From positions 1 to 9,058 of the forward strand of contig CAZFCK010000203.1 of NCBI GenBank assembly GCA_964517355.1: a stretch of 9,058 bases of DNA, given 5' to 3'. Of the stretch, positions 1 through 7,170 are shown piece by piece. This stretch comes from CAZFCK01 sp964517355. GTDB lineage: Bacteria; Desulfobacterota; Desulfovibrionia; Desulfovibrionales; Desulfovibrionaceae. A model generated the notes under the pieces. It saw nothing but the letters and a program-made list of their open reading frames with translations, ran no database searches and was not told the DNA's origin. Numbering within the stretch: the first letter of the stretch is position 1; each line of letters begins with the position of its first letter. The position numbers and the translations under genes are program-made.

Positions 1-100
1 CGGCTGCCGCTAACAAAGGGTTTCCCCTCTCGCATTTTCTTTTCGAAACGAATTTTGAAACACAGCCTCATTTAGAAATGGAAAATGGTATTACGATGTC

Positions 101-955
101 CTAAAAACGCATCCGTTCAAAGGTCATATCCGCGAGATCGAAAAACAAAACCCGGCCAATAGACTTTTCCTCGGTAAGCAGCCTCAATATTTCAGCGGCT
201 TGCAGCGATGCGGCCATATGGACGCAGGGCCCCTGCGTTCCGAGGGCGTCTTCTGCCGCCGTTCCGGGGTCCGTCGATCCTGCCTGGCCAAAAAGCAATT
301 CAGGTCCCATATCCCCTGGAAAAAAAACACCAACGACTCCGCTGGAGCCGGCCACCGCAGCGCTGACCATGGGCACCCCCGCCTCCTGGGCGGCGCTCCA
401 AAGGGCGGGGCGGCATTCCAATCCCCCTAAGGCGTCCACCACCAGATCCACGCCGCGCATCAGCTCCGCCATGCGCTCACGGTCCAGCTTTTCATGCAGG
501 GCGCGGCAGTTCACCCCGGGATTGATGTTGCGGGCCCGCTCCTCCGCCGCAACGCTCTTCGGCTGGCCGAGCGTCTTGAGGCTACACAACAACTGCCTGT
601 TGCAGTTGCTCTCCTCGAACACGTCGCCGTCGGCGGCAACGATAGCCCCCACGCCTACCCTGCACAGCAGTTCAAGCAGGGTTCCCCCAAGTCCTCCCAA
701 CCCGACCAAAAGCACTTTGGAGCGCAGCAGCTTGAGTTGCTGGCCGATCGTATAGGCCTTGAAATTGCGCGCGTACCGTTGCGGTATGATTTCCCGCTCC
801 AAAGCCGCTATTTCCACTTCCTGCAACGGCATACCGTAGCTGCGCGCGATATCGCAGGCGGACTGCAGGGACAGACTCCGGTAGAGCTGGCCGTCAGGCA
901 TGTGATTTTCTTGCGCGACCCGGGCAATGTCCTCGTCAAATGCTGGCGTCTGCAT
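101..955 (-). CDS. HesA/MoeB/ThiF-family adenylyltransferase (E1-like), 284 aa
   Basis: Cytoplasmic enzyme of the family that uses ATP to adenylate the C-terminal glycine of a small ubiquitin-like sulfur carrier (ThiS or MoaD type). Seen: residues 1-75 form a helical extension; the Rossmann nucleotide loop GLGGLG is at 85-90; DGD at 109-111 is followed by the NRQ signature at 119-121 and K133; VVDALGG is at 171-177; a C-terminal GPCVHMAASLQAAEILRLL-like helix (about 242-260) matches the family's closing segment. The two CxxC zinc pairs of classical MoeB/ThiF are absent, so the partner and pathway (molybdopterin, thiamine, or another sulfur transfer) cannot be assigned. The ATG at 955 is preceded by AAAGGAT about 8 bases upstream, which supports this start. 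It lies 108 bp downstream of the phosphatase gene on the same strand; no carrier-protein gene is visible. Family assignment is firm, substrate unknown. Confidence 0.9.
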   Translation of the reverse strand: MQTPAFDEDIARVAQENHMPDGQLYRSLSLQSACDIARSYGMPLQEVEIAALEREIIPQRYARNFKAYTIGQQLKLLRSKVLLVGLGGLGGTLLELLCRVGVGAIVAADGDVFEESNCNRQLLCSLKTLGQPKSVAAEERARNINPGVNCRALHEKLDRERMAELMRGVDLVVDALGGLECRPALWSAAQEAGVPMVSAAVAGSSGVVGVFFPGDMGPELLFGQAGSTDPGTAAEDALGTQGPCVHMAASLQAAEILRLLTEEKSIGRVLFFDLADMTFERMRF

Positions 956-1063
956 CGCGTTAATCCTTTATGAACGAACAATTGTTGAAGCATGTTGATA
1001 AATCATGCGGATGGGCGGAGAGAGAATCCTTCCCCTTCAAGCACTTGGCGGGAACTAATCGTA

Positions 1064-1729
1064 TCAAGACGTGTTTCCACCCTGCCCGCCATTGGTGAAA
1101 CGCTGCGCGTTCCGCCACAGGGCATGGGTCCAATACGCGGTCACCGCACCGAGCCAGGCCCCTGCCAGGACATCGGAAGGATAATGCTTGAGGGCCAGAA
1201 CCCTGGCCGCCCCGACCAGGCAAGCGAGACCAATGAAAAACGCTGTCCAGCGTCGAAAAAGCAAGGCCAGGGCCGTGCATAGCGCGAATATCCGCGTAGT
1301 GTGCCCCGAGGGAAAAGAATTGCGCTCCCACACGTGGGAAAACCACGTGAACCCGTAGCAGGTTCCATCAAACAACAGCTTGGGGCGGCATCTTCCACAG
1401 ATATATTTCACCCCTTCCACCAGAATCATAGCCACACCGACAGCCAGACAAACATACAGCACTCCGCGCGCCCAGCCTGCTGCAGAGGCGGCGTTATCGT
1501 CCCGCAGCAGACGGAGAGCCCCCACGACAAAGCCCGTGCCCAGCAAGAGATAATAATACGTGCTGTTCGCCAGTTGGCTGACAACGCCCGCAGCGTCATG
1601 AATCCATGTGCCTTTCAATCCCTGAGCGCCCCACGCTATGGGGCGGTCCAAAAACACGTATGCGAGCACAACTGCCGCAAAAAGAGGCGCCAATGAAATC
1701 AGGGTGGTGTTTACTATACTCCTGCGCAT
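1064..1729 (-). CDS. PAP2-family membrane phosphatase, 221 aa
   Basis: Integral membrane phosphatase of the PAP2 superfamily (phosphatidic acid, undecaprenyl pyrophosphate and related lipid phosphates). All three signature motifs are present: KYICGRCRP at 108-116 (K-X6-RP), PSGH at 140-143, and R176-X5-H182-X3-D186 ending in HYPSD. The histidines of motifs 2 and 3 are the family's acid/base and nucleophile. Hydrophobic segments lie at about 8-27, 57-72, 88-106, 147-158, 161-178 and 188-202, consistent with a roughly six-helix protein. The length is typical of bacterial stand-alone members. The ATG at 1729 has only a weak GGGG-like ribosome site upstream; an AGGAG lies just inside the gene but no start codon is well placed behind it. 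It sits 137 bp from the chemoreceptor stop. The lipid substrate cannot be read from the sequence; an undecaprenyl-pyrophosphate or phosphatidylglycerophosphate role are both possible. Confidence 0.9.
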   Translation of the reverse strand: MRRSIVNTTLISLAPLFAAVVLAYVFLDRPIAWGAQGLKGTWIHDAAGVVSQLANSTYYYLLLGTGFVVGALRLLRDDNAASAAGWARGVLYVCLAVGVAMILVEGVKYICGRCRPKLLFDGTCYGFTWFSHVWERNSFPSGHTTRIFALCTALALLFRRWTAFFIGLACLVGAARVLALKHYPSDVLAGAWLGAVTAYWTHALWRNAQRFTNGGQGGNTS

Positions 1730-1866
1730 ATGCGTATCTACCCCATAACCGCACCATGCCGCAAGAGAGCCACATGCTTGCGCCCACGATCAACTACGGC
1801 TGGACGCGCGCGATGCGCCCCCTCCGGACAACAGGTGCCTCCTTCCACGCCAAGTGCTATGGAGCA

Positions 1867-4281
1867 TCACTGCCGAATGCCGTCCATAATGCCGTGCAGA
1901 CGCTGTGCGAATTCCGAGACTTCATGAACCGCCTCATTTGACCGCAGCATGGCTTGCGCCGTGGTAGAGGAAATACTCCTGATCTCCTCGGTGGCCGCGT
2001 GTATTTGCTGGCTCGTGGCGGATTGCTGTTCTGAAGCCGTTGCTATGGCCTGAATCTGGGATGTGGTCCGCCACACCATGCTGACTATGCCGGTAAGCGC
2101 CACCCTGGACTTGCCCGCCAATTGCGTGCTGCGCCGCACGGACTCCACCGCCCGGTTGGTGACGCTGGAATTTCGTTTGCTGTCTTTTTGAATGGAAGAA
2201 ACAGCCTGCCCCACCTGTTTGGTCGCGGCCATGGTTTTTTCCGCGAGTTTCCTTACTTCGTCGGCCACCACGGCAAAACCCAACCCTGCCTGGCCCGCGC
2301 GTGCCGCTTCTATGGCCGCGTTGAGCGCCAGGAGGTTGGTTTGATCCGCAATATCGTTGATCACCTGGAGAATGGAGCCGATATCCTGCGCTTGCCGCAC
2401 CAGTTGCTCGTTGCTCTGCAACAATGATGTTGCGTGCTCTTCCAGCACTTCGATGGCCTGTACCACCTGGCCCACCAAATCCGCCCCTTCTTCGGCCATG
2501 CGCCTGGTGTGTTGCGCAATGTCGGCGGCCTCAGACGCATTTCTCGCAACATCCATCACCGTGGCGTTCATCTGTTCCATGGCGATGGAGGTTTCCGTGG
2601 TTCGCCGCAATTGCAATTGGGAGCCTTTTTCCGTTGCATCCACCTGTCCTTGCAGCAAAGAGGAGGCCTGAGCCAGATGTTTCGCAATATCCTGGGCGTT
2701 CAAGGCCGCGTCCGATATTATTTCATTTTGCCTGGCGATGAACATTTCACGCTGACGCATGTCCGTTATGTCATACCACACGGCAAGGGAACCCAGCATA
2801 TTGCCGTCCATGTCCTGAAATGGGGTGGCAGTGACATCTATGATCCGCTCGCCTCCGTCCGGCCTGTGGTAGATGATTTCATCCCGTAGCACCTTTTTCT
2901 CTCGGATGGCGATGTCGGAAGGCGATTCGCGCCCCGCATCGCCCCAGTAGAAAAAGCCCGTGTTTTGCCCCACAACATCTTGCGGGGCGCCCTGTTTGCC
3001 CAACAGGTCGAGCATGCGCGTGTTGGTCCAGAGAATGGTGTGATCCGTACCCACAACGGCGCAGGGCTGCGTCAGCCCCTCGAGCACGCCTTCTGAAAAT
3101 CCCAGGCGTTGTTTGAGTTCGTGGACCATTTCCCGCACCGAGGAGATGGTTTCGGCGATAACGTCGTCGGCGCGATAATCAATGGCCGCCTTGTAGTTCC
3201 CTTTGGAGACCTCGCGGGTATACAGGGACAAATCTCTCAAGGGGCGATAAACCAGGCGCATGAGCACGACAATGACCAGCGTTAGCCCCACGCATGTGCA
3301 CAACGCCACCACAATCCCCGTGGTGCGCAACTGGTCAACCAACCCGTACGTCATCGCCCGGCGCTGCAGCGCAAAGGCAAAATACATTTTCCAGGGCTCA
3401 AAATATTTGACAAAGGCTATTTTCGGCTCCCCCTGAAGCGTGTACTCCACAAAGCCCTCCCGGACATTGCTGAAACGCTCCCAATAGGGGTACTCCCGGA
3501 GATTCGCGACTCCCGTGGCGGGGTGGCTCAGCACCTCGCCCGAGGCAGTGTAGATAAAGCCGTAACCCTCCCCCCCCAGATTGAGCGCATGCACAATATT
3601 TTCGAATTCCGGGGTGATGACCGTGCGCTCCACGCACAATGCGCCGATGGGCTTGCCGTTGAAATCGTTCAAGGGCATGTAGCCCGCCTGGTACCAGCCA
3701 CCGGGTTCCCGCACGATGCCGTAATACGCCCCCCCGCTTATCACAGCGTCGTACACCGGACTCGTTTCCGGGATCATCACGCCTGTGGCGCGATGCCCCG
3801 CTTCATCGGTTATACTGCTGGCGACACGTATGAGCATGTTTTTATCCAGAAGAAAAATGCTGGCGTCGCTGCCGATGTTCGCCTTCATCTTATCGATCAG
3901 TTCATTGTTGTCGTTCATGGACGTGGAGCCGAGATCCAGGGAAGGAATCTCAAGGCGGCGTTTTTCCGCGCCATCCGGCTCCGTTACCGTCATCTGCATG
4001 GTGTTCATGCGGTTCAGGGTGGGAAAACCCAGCGAATTGATCTCCTTGTGCATCAGGCTCAAGTCGCTGCGCGCCTTTTCCTCCAGCAATGCGCGCTGCA
4101 TCTGCATCACCGCGAACACATTGTCCGCATAGGATTGCAACGCGGTGCGCCCCAGCACGAGCAGCGATTTTTCCACCTGGTGCAGGTTGATCTGGCTCAT
4201 GACGGCAATGCTCCCCACAACTGCCAGGACCACTCCGACAATAAATTTCACGCGAAAGGAAAGACGGGTAAGCTGCAACAT
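1867..4281 (-). CDS. Methyl-accepting chemotaxis protein, Cache-HAMP-PAS-MCP signal, 804 aa
   Basis: Transmembrane chemoreceptor that passes ligand and redox/small-molecule signals to CheA/CheW. Order of parts: a short cytoplasmic start, TM1 at about 12-30, a large periplasmic sensor at about 31-318 resembling the Cache_3/Cache_2 type (contains GGWYQAGYMPLNDFNGKPIG and GGEGYGFIYTASGEVLSHP-like stretches), TM2 at about 321-345, a HAMP linker at about 345-393, a PAS domain at about 396-506 ending in the usual WYDIT signature, then a long helical signalling domain at about 515-800. The hairpin tip is at about 636-682, with DQTNLLALNAAIEAARAG and DEVRKLAEKT. The usual GExGRGF of the tip reads GQAGLGF. 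There is no C-terminal CheR-binding pentapeptide. The ATG at 4281 has GAGGA about 7 bases upstream. No chemotaxis kinase genes are adjacent, so this is an orphan receptor. Ligand unknown. Confidence 0.95.
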   Translation of the reverse strand: MLQLTRLSFRVKFIVGVVLAVVGSIAVMSQINLHQVEKSLLVLGRTALQSYADNVFAVMQMQRALLEEKARSDLSLMHKEINSLGFPTLNRMNTMQMTVTEPDGAEKRRLEIPSLDLGSTSMNDNNELIDKMKANIGSDASIFLLDKNMLIRVASSITDEAGHRATGVMIPETSPVYDAVISGGAYYGIVREPGGWYQAGYMPLNDFNGKPIGALCVERTVITPEFENIVHALNLGGEGYGFIYTASGEVLSHPATGVANLREYPYWERFSNVREGFVEYTLQGEPKIAFVKYFEPWKMYFAFALQRRAMTYGLVDQLRTTGIVVALCTCVGLTLVIVVLMRLVYRPLRDLSLYTREVSKGNYKAAIDYRADDVIAETISSVREMVHELKQRLGFSEGVLEGLTQPCAVVGTDHTILWTNTRMLDLLGKQGAPQDVVGQNTGFFYWGDAGRESPSDIAIREKKVLRDEIIYHRPDGGERIIDVTATPFQDMDGNMLGSLAVWYDITDMRQREMFIARQNEIISDAALNAQDIAKHLAQASSLLQGQVDATEKGSQLQLRRTTETSIAMEQMNATVMDVARNASEAADIAQHTRRMAEEGADLVGQVVQAIEVLEEHATSLLQSNEQLVRQAQDIGSILQVINDIADQTNLLALNAAIEAARAGQAGLGFAVVADEVRKLAEKTMAATKQVGQAVSSIQKDSKRNSSVTNRAVESVRRSTQLAGKSRVALTGIVSMVWRTTSQIQAIATASEQQSATSQQIHAATEEIRSISSTTAQAMLRSNEAVHEVSEFAQRLHGIMDGIRQ

Positions 4282-4364
4282 GGCATTCCTCTATATGAGT
4301 TATGAACACTGAGGCGGTATGTGTGCGGCCATGCTCCGGCCCATGTCCGCAACGCGCCCAGGAA

Positions 4365-4377
4365 AAGTGTCCCACTT
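4365..4377. promoter_or_regulatory. 13-bp palindrome upstream of the chemoreceptor gene
   Basis: AAGTG-TCC-CACTT is a perfect 5-bp dyad about 90 bp upstream of the chemoreceptor ATG. It shares the shape A-W-G-T-R-N3-Y-A-C-W-T with a second dyad 38 bp away (ATGTA-CCT-TACAT, 4403-4415). Repeated dyads of one shape in front of a gene suggest a regulator-binding site; the regulator is not identifiable. Confidence 0.3.
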
Positions 4378-4399
4378 CTAAAAAGGAGTATGTTACAGC

Positions 4400-4423
4400 A
4401 GGATGTACCTTACATGACATCCT
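4400..4423. promoter_or_regulatory. Nested inverted repeat, possible operator or hairpin
   Basis: Outer arms AGGATGT (4400-4406) and ACATCCT (4417-4423) enclose an overlapping inner dyad ATGTA-CCT-TACAT (4403-4415). The two pairings compete with each other. The site lies in the 248-bp gap between the chemoreceptor start and the stop of the membrane-protein gene, where no convincing -35/-10 pair or ORF was found. Confidence 0.35.
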
Positions 4424-4489
4424 CAAAACAGGGGGCAACAACTTGTATCAATTGGAAAAAGTTGGCGTTGATCCAAGAAGGGACCAACA

Positions 4490-4513
4490 TGCGGCGTGCG
4501 GATACGCACCGCA
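4490..4513. repeat. GC-rich hairpin after the six-helix membrane protein gene
   Basis: TGCGG-(CG)-TGCG pairs with CGCA-CCGCA around a GATA loop: nine base pairs with a two-base bulge. It lies 17 bp past the stop of the minus-strand gene ending at 4530. On the minus strand the T-run (TTTTTTATTT) precedes the stem rather than following it, so it does not fit a standard intrinsic terminator in that direction; a role in 3'-end protection is possible. Confidence 0.4.
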
Positions 4514-4529
4514 TCAGAAATAAAAAACG

Positions 4530-5162
4530 CTATGAGGCGGTTACAGACGACATGGCTCTATCTGAAAACAGACACAACACGGCCGCAAGGACAAGCATTC
4601 CCGCCAACAGGAAAACGATATTCCGCGACCCCATCAGAGGCACGAGAAAAAAAGCCACCAGAATGGCGCCCGTAATGCTGCCGATGGTCGAAACGGCGTA
4701 CACGTTGCCCGCGGTTTTTCCTATCCGTTCAAGACGGGTGGCGCTCAGCTTGATAACATAGGGCGAAACCATGCCCATGAGCACCGAAGGCACGAGAAAC
4801 AATCCCAGCGAGGCCAGGAGCACGGCCAGCCGCAGATCGCACCCTATCGTAAGTATGCCGTAGCTCAACGGATGCGCTAAGAATGGTATCAGGCAGATGA
4901 AAAAGGCCGTGACCATGATGATGCGTCCAAGACTGTTGAAAGAGGGCAGCCTGTCGGCTATGATGCCGCCCAGATAGTAGCCGAGGCTGAGCGCCAGCAG
5001 AAAAACGCTGATCAACGCGCCCCACACATAGATGGAGTTGCCGAAAAAAGGCGCCAGAATCCTGCTGGCCACGAGTTCCAGTCCCAACAAGGCGCACCCG
5101 GAAATAAATGCGATCAAATAAACCGCGCCGCGTACCTTCCAGGATGTCGAATCATTATGCAT
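4530..5162 (-). CDS. Six-helix membrane protein, N-terminal half of the MFS/spermidine synthase family, 210 aa
   Basis: Integral membrane protein matching the N-terminal transmembrane half of proteins usually annotated 'fused MFS/spermidine synthase'. Six hydrophobic helices are visible: about 11-33, 43-69, 80-100, 111-135, 153-177 and 180-200. Family hallmarks are ELVASRILAPFFG (29-41) and the glycine-rich helix LSLGYYLGGIIADR (58-71), then SPYVIKL (133-139) and NVYAVSTIGSITG (153-165). It ends after helix 6 with no catalytic domain; that domain is the divergent gene starting at the same site. The ATG at 5162 is chosen because the hydrophobic region starts soon after it; an ATG at 5243 has no ribosome site and would add a polar, unconserved-looking extension. 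Its ribosome site is weak (GAGAAG, about 3 bases from the ATG) and lies inside the opposite gene. Transported substrate or role is unknown. Confidence 0.85.
   Translation of the reverse strand: MHNDSTSWKVRGAVYLIAFISGCALLGLELVASRILAPFFGNSIYVWGALISVFLLALSLGYYLGGIIADRLPSFNSLGRIIMVTAFFICLIPFLAHPLSYGILTIGCDLRLAVLLASLGLFLVPSVLMGMVSPYVIKLSATRLERIGKTAGNVYAVSTIGSITGAILVAFFLVPLMGSRNIVFLLAGMLVLAAVLCLFSDRAMSSVTAS
5157..5162. other. Shared head-to-head start: ATGCAT palindrome used by two divergent genes
   Basis: Read on either strand this hexamer is ATG CAT, so both the plus-strand gene (start 5157) and the minus-strand gene (start 5162) begin Met-His from the same six bases. The coding regions overlap by 6 bp and there is no intergenic DNA. 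Any ribosome site and promoter for each gene must therefore lie within the other's coding sequence. Confidence 0.75.
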
Positions 5163-6110
5163 AGTCTTCTCGAACGTCTCTTTTCGCCCAGGTGGCTTGT
5201 TGCTCTCTGTGTTTTGGCCTTGGTATCCACGGTTTCGCTGCATACGCTATTCAACGCGGAACTGGAAGCGCTTTTTTCCCACCTTGTTTATGCGGAAGAA
5301 TCAAAGGCGCAGAACATTTACGTCATGCACAACGAAAACATGTACATGCTCAAATCCGGCGGGCTGTTCATCAACAACAACGTGTATAATCCCCAGCGCC
5401 CCTTGAAGCATTATCTTGAATATACGGCGTTGTTATGCATGGGAGCTGTCTTTTGCGAGAATCCGCGCTCCATTCTGGTTATCGGACTGGCGGGAGGGAC
5501 AGTGCCGCTCTATCTGCAACACCATTATCCGGAAGCCGCCATTACCTGCGTGGATTTCGACGACGCCATGCTCGAAGTCGCGCAACGCTTTTTCGGCTTT
5601 CGACAAACCCCCAAAATGCGGGTTGTGATAGACGACGGCCGTGTTTTCCTGAACCGCTCCGACGCCCTCTACGATCTGATCGTACTGGACGCCTTTGACG
5701 GACGCAATGTGCCCTTCCACATGTGCAGTCGGGAGTTTCTCGAACTGATCCGGTCACGCCTCGCGCAAGGGGGCGTGCTGGCGGCCAATACGCCGGGCTC
5801 GCCCCGCGTCACGCCGCGTTATCTCGCCACGTACCTGAGCGTTTTTCCCTACATGGAGGTCTTTCAGGCGAAACACGCGGGCAACCGCATCCTGATCGCC
5901 CATAAAGACGGCACGCCGCGCAGCGTTCCGCAATTGGCGCGCCTCTTCGCCGAAAAGCAGCAAAACATTGGATACGCCGAGTTGAATATGGAGCAGCTCT
6001 TCTCCTCCACATACGCTCTCACCGCTACCGTGGCGCCGAACGTCCCGGCGTTCACCGACGACTTCGCGCCCGTAAACCTTTTGCTTCCGCCCGTGCACCT
6101 TTCCCTTTAG
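5157..6110 (+). CDS. Membrane-anchored spermidine synthase-like methyltransferase-fold protein, 317 aa
   Basis: Matches the catalytic half of the MFS/spermidine synthase family. Residues 13-32 form one hydrophobic helix, probably a membrane anchor; the rest is a Rossmann aminopropyltransferase/methyltransferase domain. Seen: nucleotide loop ILVIGLAGGT (106-115), acidic strand end CVDFD (131-135), IDDGRVFL (158-165), and DAFD (178-181), which sits where spermidine synthases carry their catalytic DSSD-type motif, followed by VPFHM and GGVLAANTPG (205-214). DDFAPVNLL (301-309) is a usual C-terminal signature of this family. Real spermidine synthesis is not proven; many such proteins have unknown substrates. 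The first ATG of the frame is 5157; its best ribosome site is AGGA 12 bases upstream, which is weak. The partner membrane half is encoded divergently from the same start site. Stop is TAG at 6108-6110, followed by hairpins. Confidence 0.85.
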   Translation: MHSLLERLFSPRWLVALCVLALVSTVSLHTLFNAELEALFSHLVYAEESKAQNIYVMHNENMYMLKSGGLFINNNVYNPQRPLKHYLEYTALLCMGAVFCENPRSILVIGLAGGTVPLYLQHHYPEAAITCVDFDDAMLEVAQRFFGFRQTPKMRVVIDDGRVFLNRSDALYDLIVLDAFDGRNVPFHMCSREFLELIRSRLAQGGVLAANTPGSPRVTPRYLATYLSVFPYMEVFQAKHAGNRILIAHKDGTPRSVPQLARLFAEKQQNIGYAELNMEQLFSSTYALTATVAPNVPAFTDDFAPVNLLLPPVHLSL

Positions 6111-6127
6111 GGCGTATTGACCTTGAA

Positions 6128-6138
6128 AGAGAAATTCT
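6128..6138. repeat. 11-bp direct repeat AGAGAAATTCT, left copy
   Basis: AGAGAAATTCT recurs exactly at 6318-6328. The pair flanks about 180 bp of hairpin-rich DNA containing the 54-bp repeat, which resembles a target-site duplication around a small non-coding element. No matching terminal inverted repeats were seen just inside the copies, so an insertion origin is only a possibility. Confidence 0.4.
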
Positions 6139-6145
6139 TCCAGCT

Positions 6146-6180
6146 AGAGCATCTCACGCTTGAAAAGCGCTAGATGCTCT
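6146..6180. repeat. Long hairpin downstream of the spermidine synthase-like gene
   Basis: AGAGCATCT (6146-6154) pairs with AGATGCTCT (6172-6180), and CGCTT (6157-6161) with AAGCG (6165-6169) around a GAA loop, with a small CA/CT internal mismatch: 14 base pairs in all. It starts 36 bp after the stop codon. It is not followed by a T-run on either strand, so it may protect the mRNA end or belong to a repeat element rather than act as a classic terminator. Confidence 0.55.
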
Positions 6181-6234
6181 TATGCATTTCCCTGGAACAA
6201 TTGGAAATTGTTTCAGGGGAGAGCCTTGTTTCAA
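6181..6234. repeat. 54-bp repeat, copy 1, containing a 13-bp-stem hairpin
   Basis: Identical at all 54 positions to 9005-9058. Inside, 6190-6202 pairs with 6206-6218 around a three-base GGA loop, with one G-T mismatch. The left boundary is sharp: bases just before the two copies differ. The right boundary is unknown because the second copy runs off the window. Probably an interspersed non-coding repeat family in this genome. Confidence 0.85.
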
Positions 6235-6317
6235 GGCGAAAATGCGCTAGTTAAAGCATCCCAACTTTAACAGTAAAATTACGCTCAAACACTTCCCTTG
6301 TAAAAAGGAAGTTCCGT

Positions 6318-6328
6318 AGAGAAATTCT
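6318..6328. repeat. 11-bp direct repeat AGAGAAATTCT, right copy
   Basis: Exact copy of 6128-6138, on the far side of the hairpin cluster from the first copy. Confidence 0.4.
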
Positions 6329-6398
6329 GAGAAAAAATGACTTGATAGGGGATTGCGCCCCCAGGCAGGTTTTGTGCAGCAATGGGGCGAAAAACGCG

Positions 6399-7124
6399 CT
6401 AGCTCCGTAAGTAGTCGTGAATGCTTTTATTCACCCAGGAAAGATGGGCAAACATAAGTTCCCGCGCCTGTTGCTTGTCCCGCTTCTCAATGGCGTGAAA
6501 AATCGCCTCATGCTGGCTGAGCAATTGCGCGACATTCTCCTCGCTACGGATAATCTTCGCAAAGACATCTTCATTGAATTCTTTCGTGTAGTCGAAAAGA
6601 TGCTTAACCACGTGCACCCGTAGAAAATTGTGCGTGGCCTGGGCAATGGCCACATGAAAAGCACGGTCGTCTCTGCTGGTGTACAGGGGCACTGACGGCG
6701 GTCTATCGCTTTCCTCATTCAATTTAAGGACATTACGCATATTATTAATGTCCTCATCGGTCCTGTTCTGTGCCGCTGCTGCGGCGGAGGCCAGTTCAAC
6801 GTCGTTGCGGATTTCGTAAAACGCGTCGATTTTGCTGGGGTCCTCCTTCAGGATCTGTTTCAGGGGGTCAAGATCAAGCGTTGTGGAAATCCCCTTGATA
6901 AAATTGCCTTTTCTCTTCCGAATTTCAACAAGTCCCATTGTTTCAAGTATGGTCATGGCCTCGCGTAATGAAGAACGCCCCACCCCGAGCATCTCTCCCA
7001 GCTCGCGTTCCGAAGGGAGCTTGTCGCCCGGTTGCAATTTCCCCTCGGCAATATGCGCGATGATCTGGCGGACAATTTCATCCGAGACTTTCTGTACTTT
7101 AACAGCCTTAAACACTTCTTCCAT
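6399..7124 (-). CDS. FadR-type GntR-family transcriptional regulator with FCD domain, 241 aa
   Basis: Cytoplasmic DNA-binding regulator. An N-terminal winged helix-turn-helix is at about 10-78: KLQPGDKLPSERELGEMLGV (29-48), then GRSSLREAMTILETMGLVEI and a GNFI wing. The C-terminal effector domain (about 95-235) is the all-helical FCD fold; D153, H157, H205 and H227 are in the positions of the usual metal/carboxylate-binding residues (DRAFH, SQHEAIF, FAHLSW). Such proteins commonly sense organic acids (lactate, pyruvate, sugar acids); the ligand here is unknown. The ATG at 7124 is chosen because it begins close to the conserved DNA-binding domain and has GGAG and AAGG upstream; an ATG at 7199 adds 25 unrelated-looking residues and lies within the proposed promoter. 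A TGGT-N3-ACCA operator 26 bp upstream of the ATG suggests self-repression. Its other likely targets are the plus-strand promoters near 7413 and 7881. Confidence 0.93.
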   Translation of the reverse strand: MEEVFKAVKVQKVSDEIVRQIIAHIAEGKLQPGDKLPSERELGEMLGVGRSSLREAMTILETMGLVEIRKRKGNFIKGISTTLDLDPLKQILKEDPSKIDAFYEIRNDVELASAAAAAQNRTDEDINNMRNVLKLNEESDRPPSVPLYTSRDDRAFHVAIAQATHNFLRVHVVKHLFDYTKEFNEDVFAKIIRSEENVAQLLSQHEAIFHAIEKRDKQQARELMFAHLSWVNKSIHDYLRS

Positions 7125-7149
7125 TTGCCTTACTGCTCCATGATGAATG

Positions 7150-7160
7150 TGGTATGACCA
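7150..7160. promoter_or_regulatory. FadR-type operator O1, in front of the regulator gene
   Basis: TGGT-ATG-ACCA matches the TGGT-N3-ACCA shape known for FadR/LldR/PdhR-like regulators. It lies about 4-14 bases downstream of the predicted start of the regulator transcript, well placed to block it. Confidence 0.7.
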
Positions 7161-7170
7161 AATAACCATC

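Larger units (their letters stand above)
6111..6398. other. Hairpin-rich gap between convergent genes
   Basis: No gene is visible in these 288 bp between the stops of the plus-strand spermidine synthase-like gene and the minus-strand regulator. It holds successive inverted repeats: 6146-6180; 6190-6218; CCTTG-TTT-CAAGG (6224-6236); GTTAAAG/CTTTAAC (6250-6271); ACTTCC/GGAAGT (6291-6312); and GGGG/CCCC (6348-6361). The last, read on the minus strand, is followed about 12 bases later by a T-run and may help end the regulator transcript. An 11-bp direct repeat (6128-6138 and 6318-6328) brackets most of the region. Confidence 0.6.

Noticed and set aside
494..973. 159-codon open frame antisense to the E1-like gene
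   Set aside because: Shadow of a well-supported gene; no recognisable protein features.
3523..4305. 260-codon open frame antisense to the chemoreceptor
   Set aside because: His/Arg-rich product mirroring the codon pattern of the real gene on the other strand; no ribosome site or domain.
4321..4761. 146-codon plus-strand frame with AAGGAG near an internal ATG at 4389
   Set aside because: The ribosome site is too close to the ATG, and most of the frame is antisense to the membrane-protein gene; composition is not protein-like.
6111..6398. CRISPR array or tandem repeat
   Set aside because: The inverted repeats differ from one another and are not regularly spaced; no spacers.
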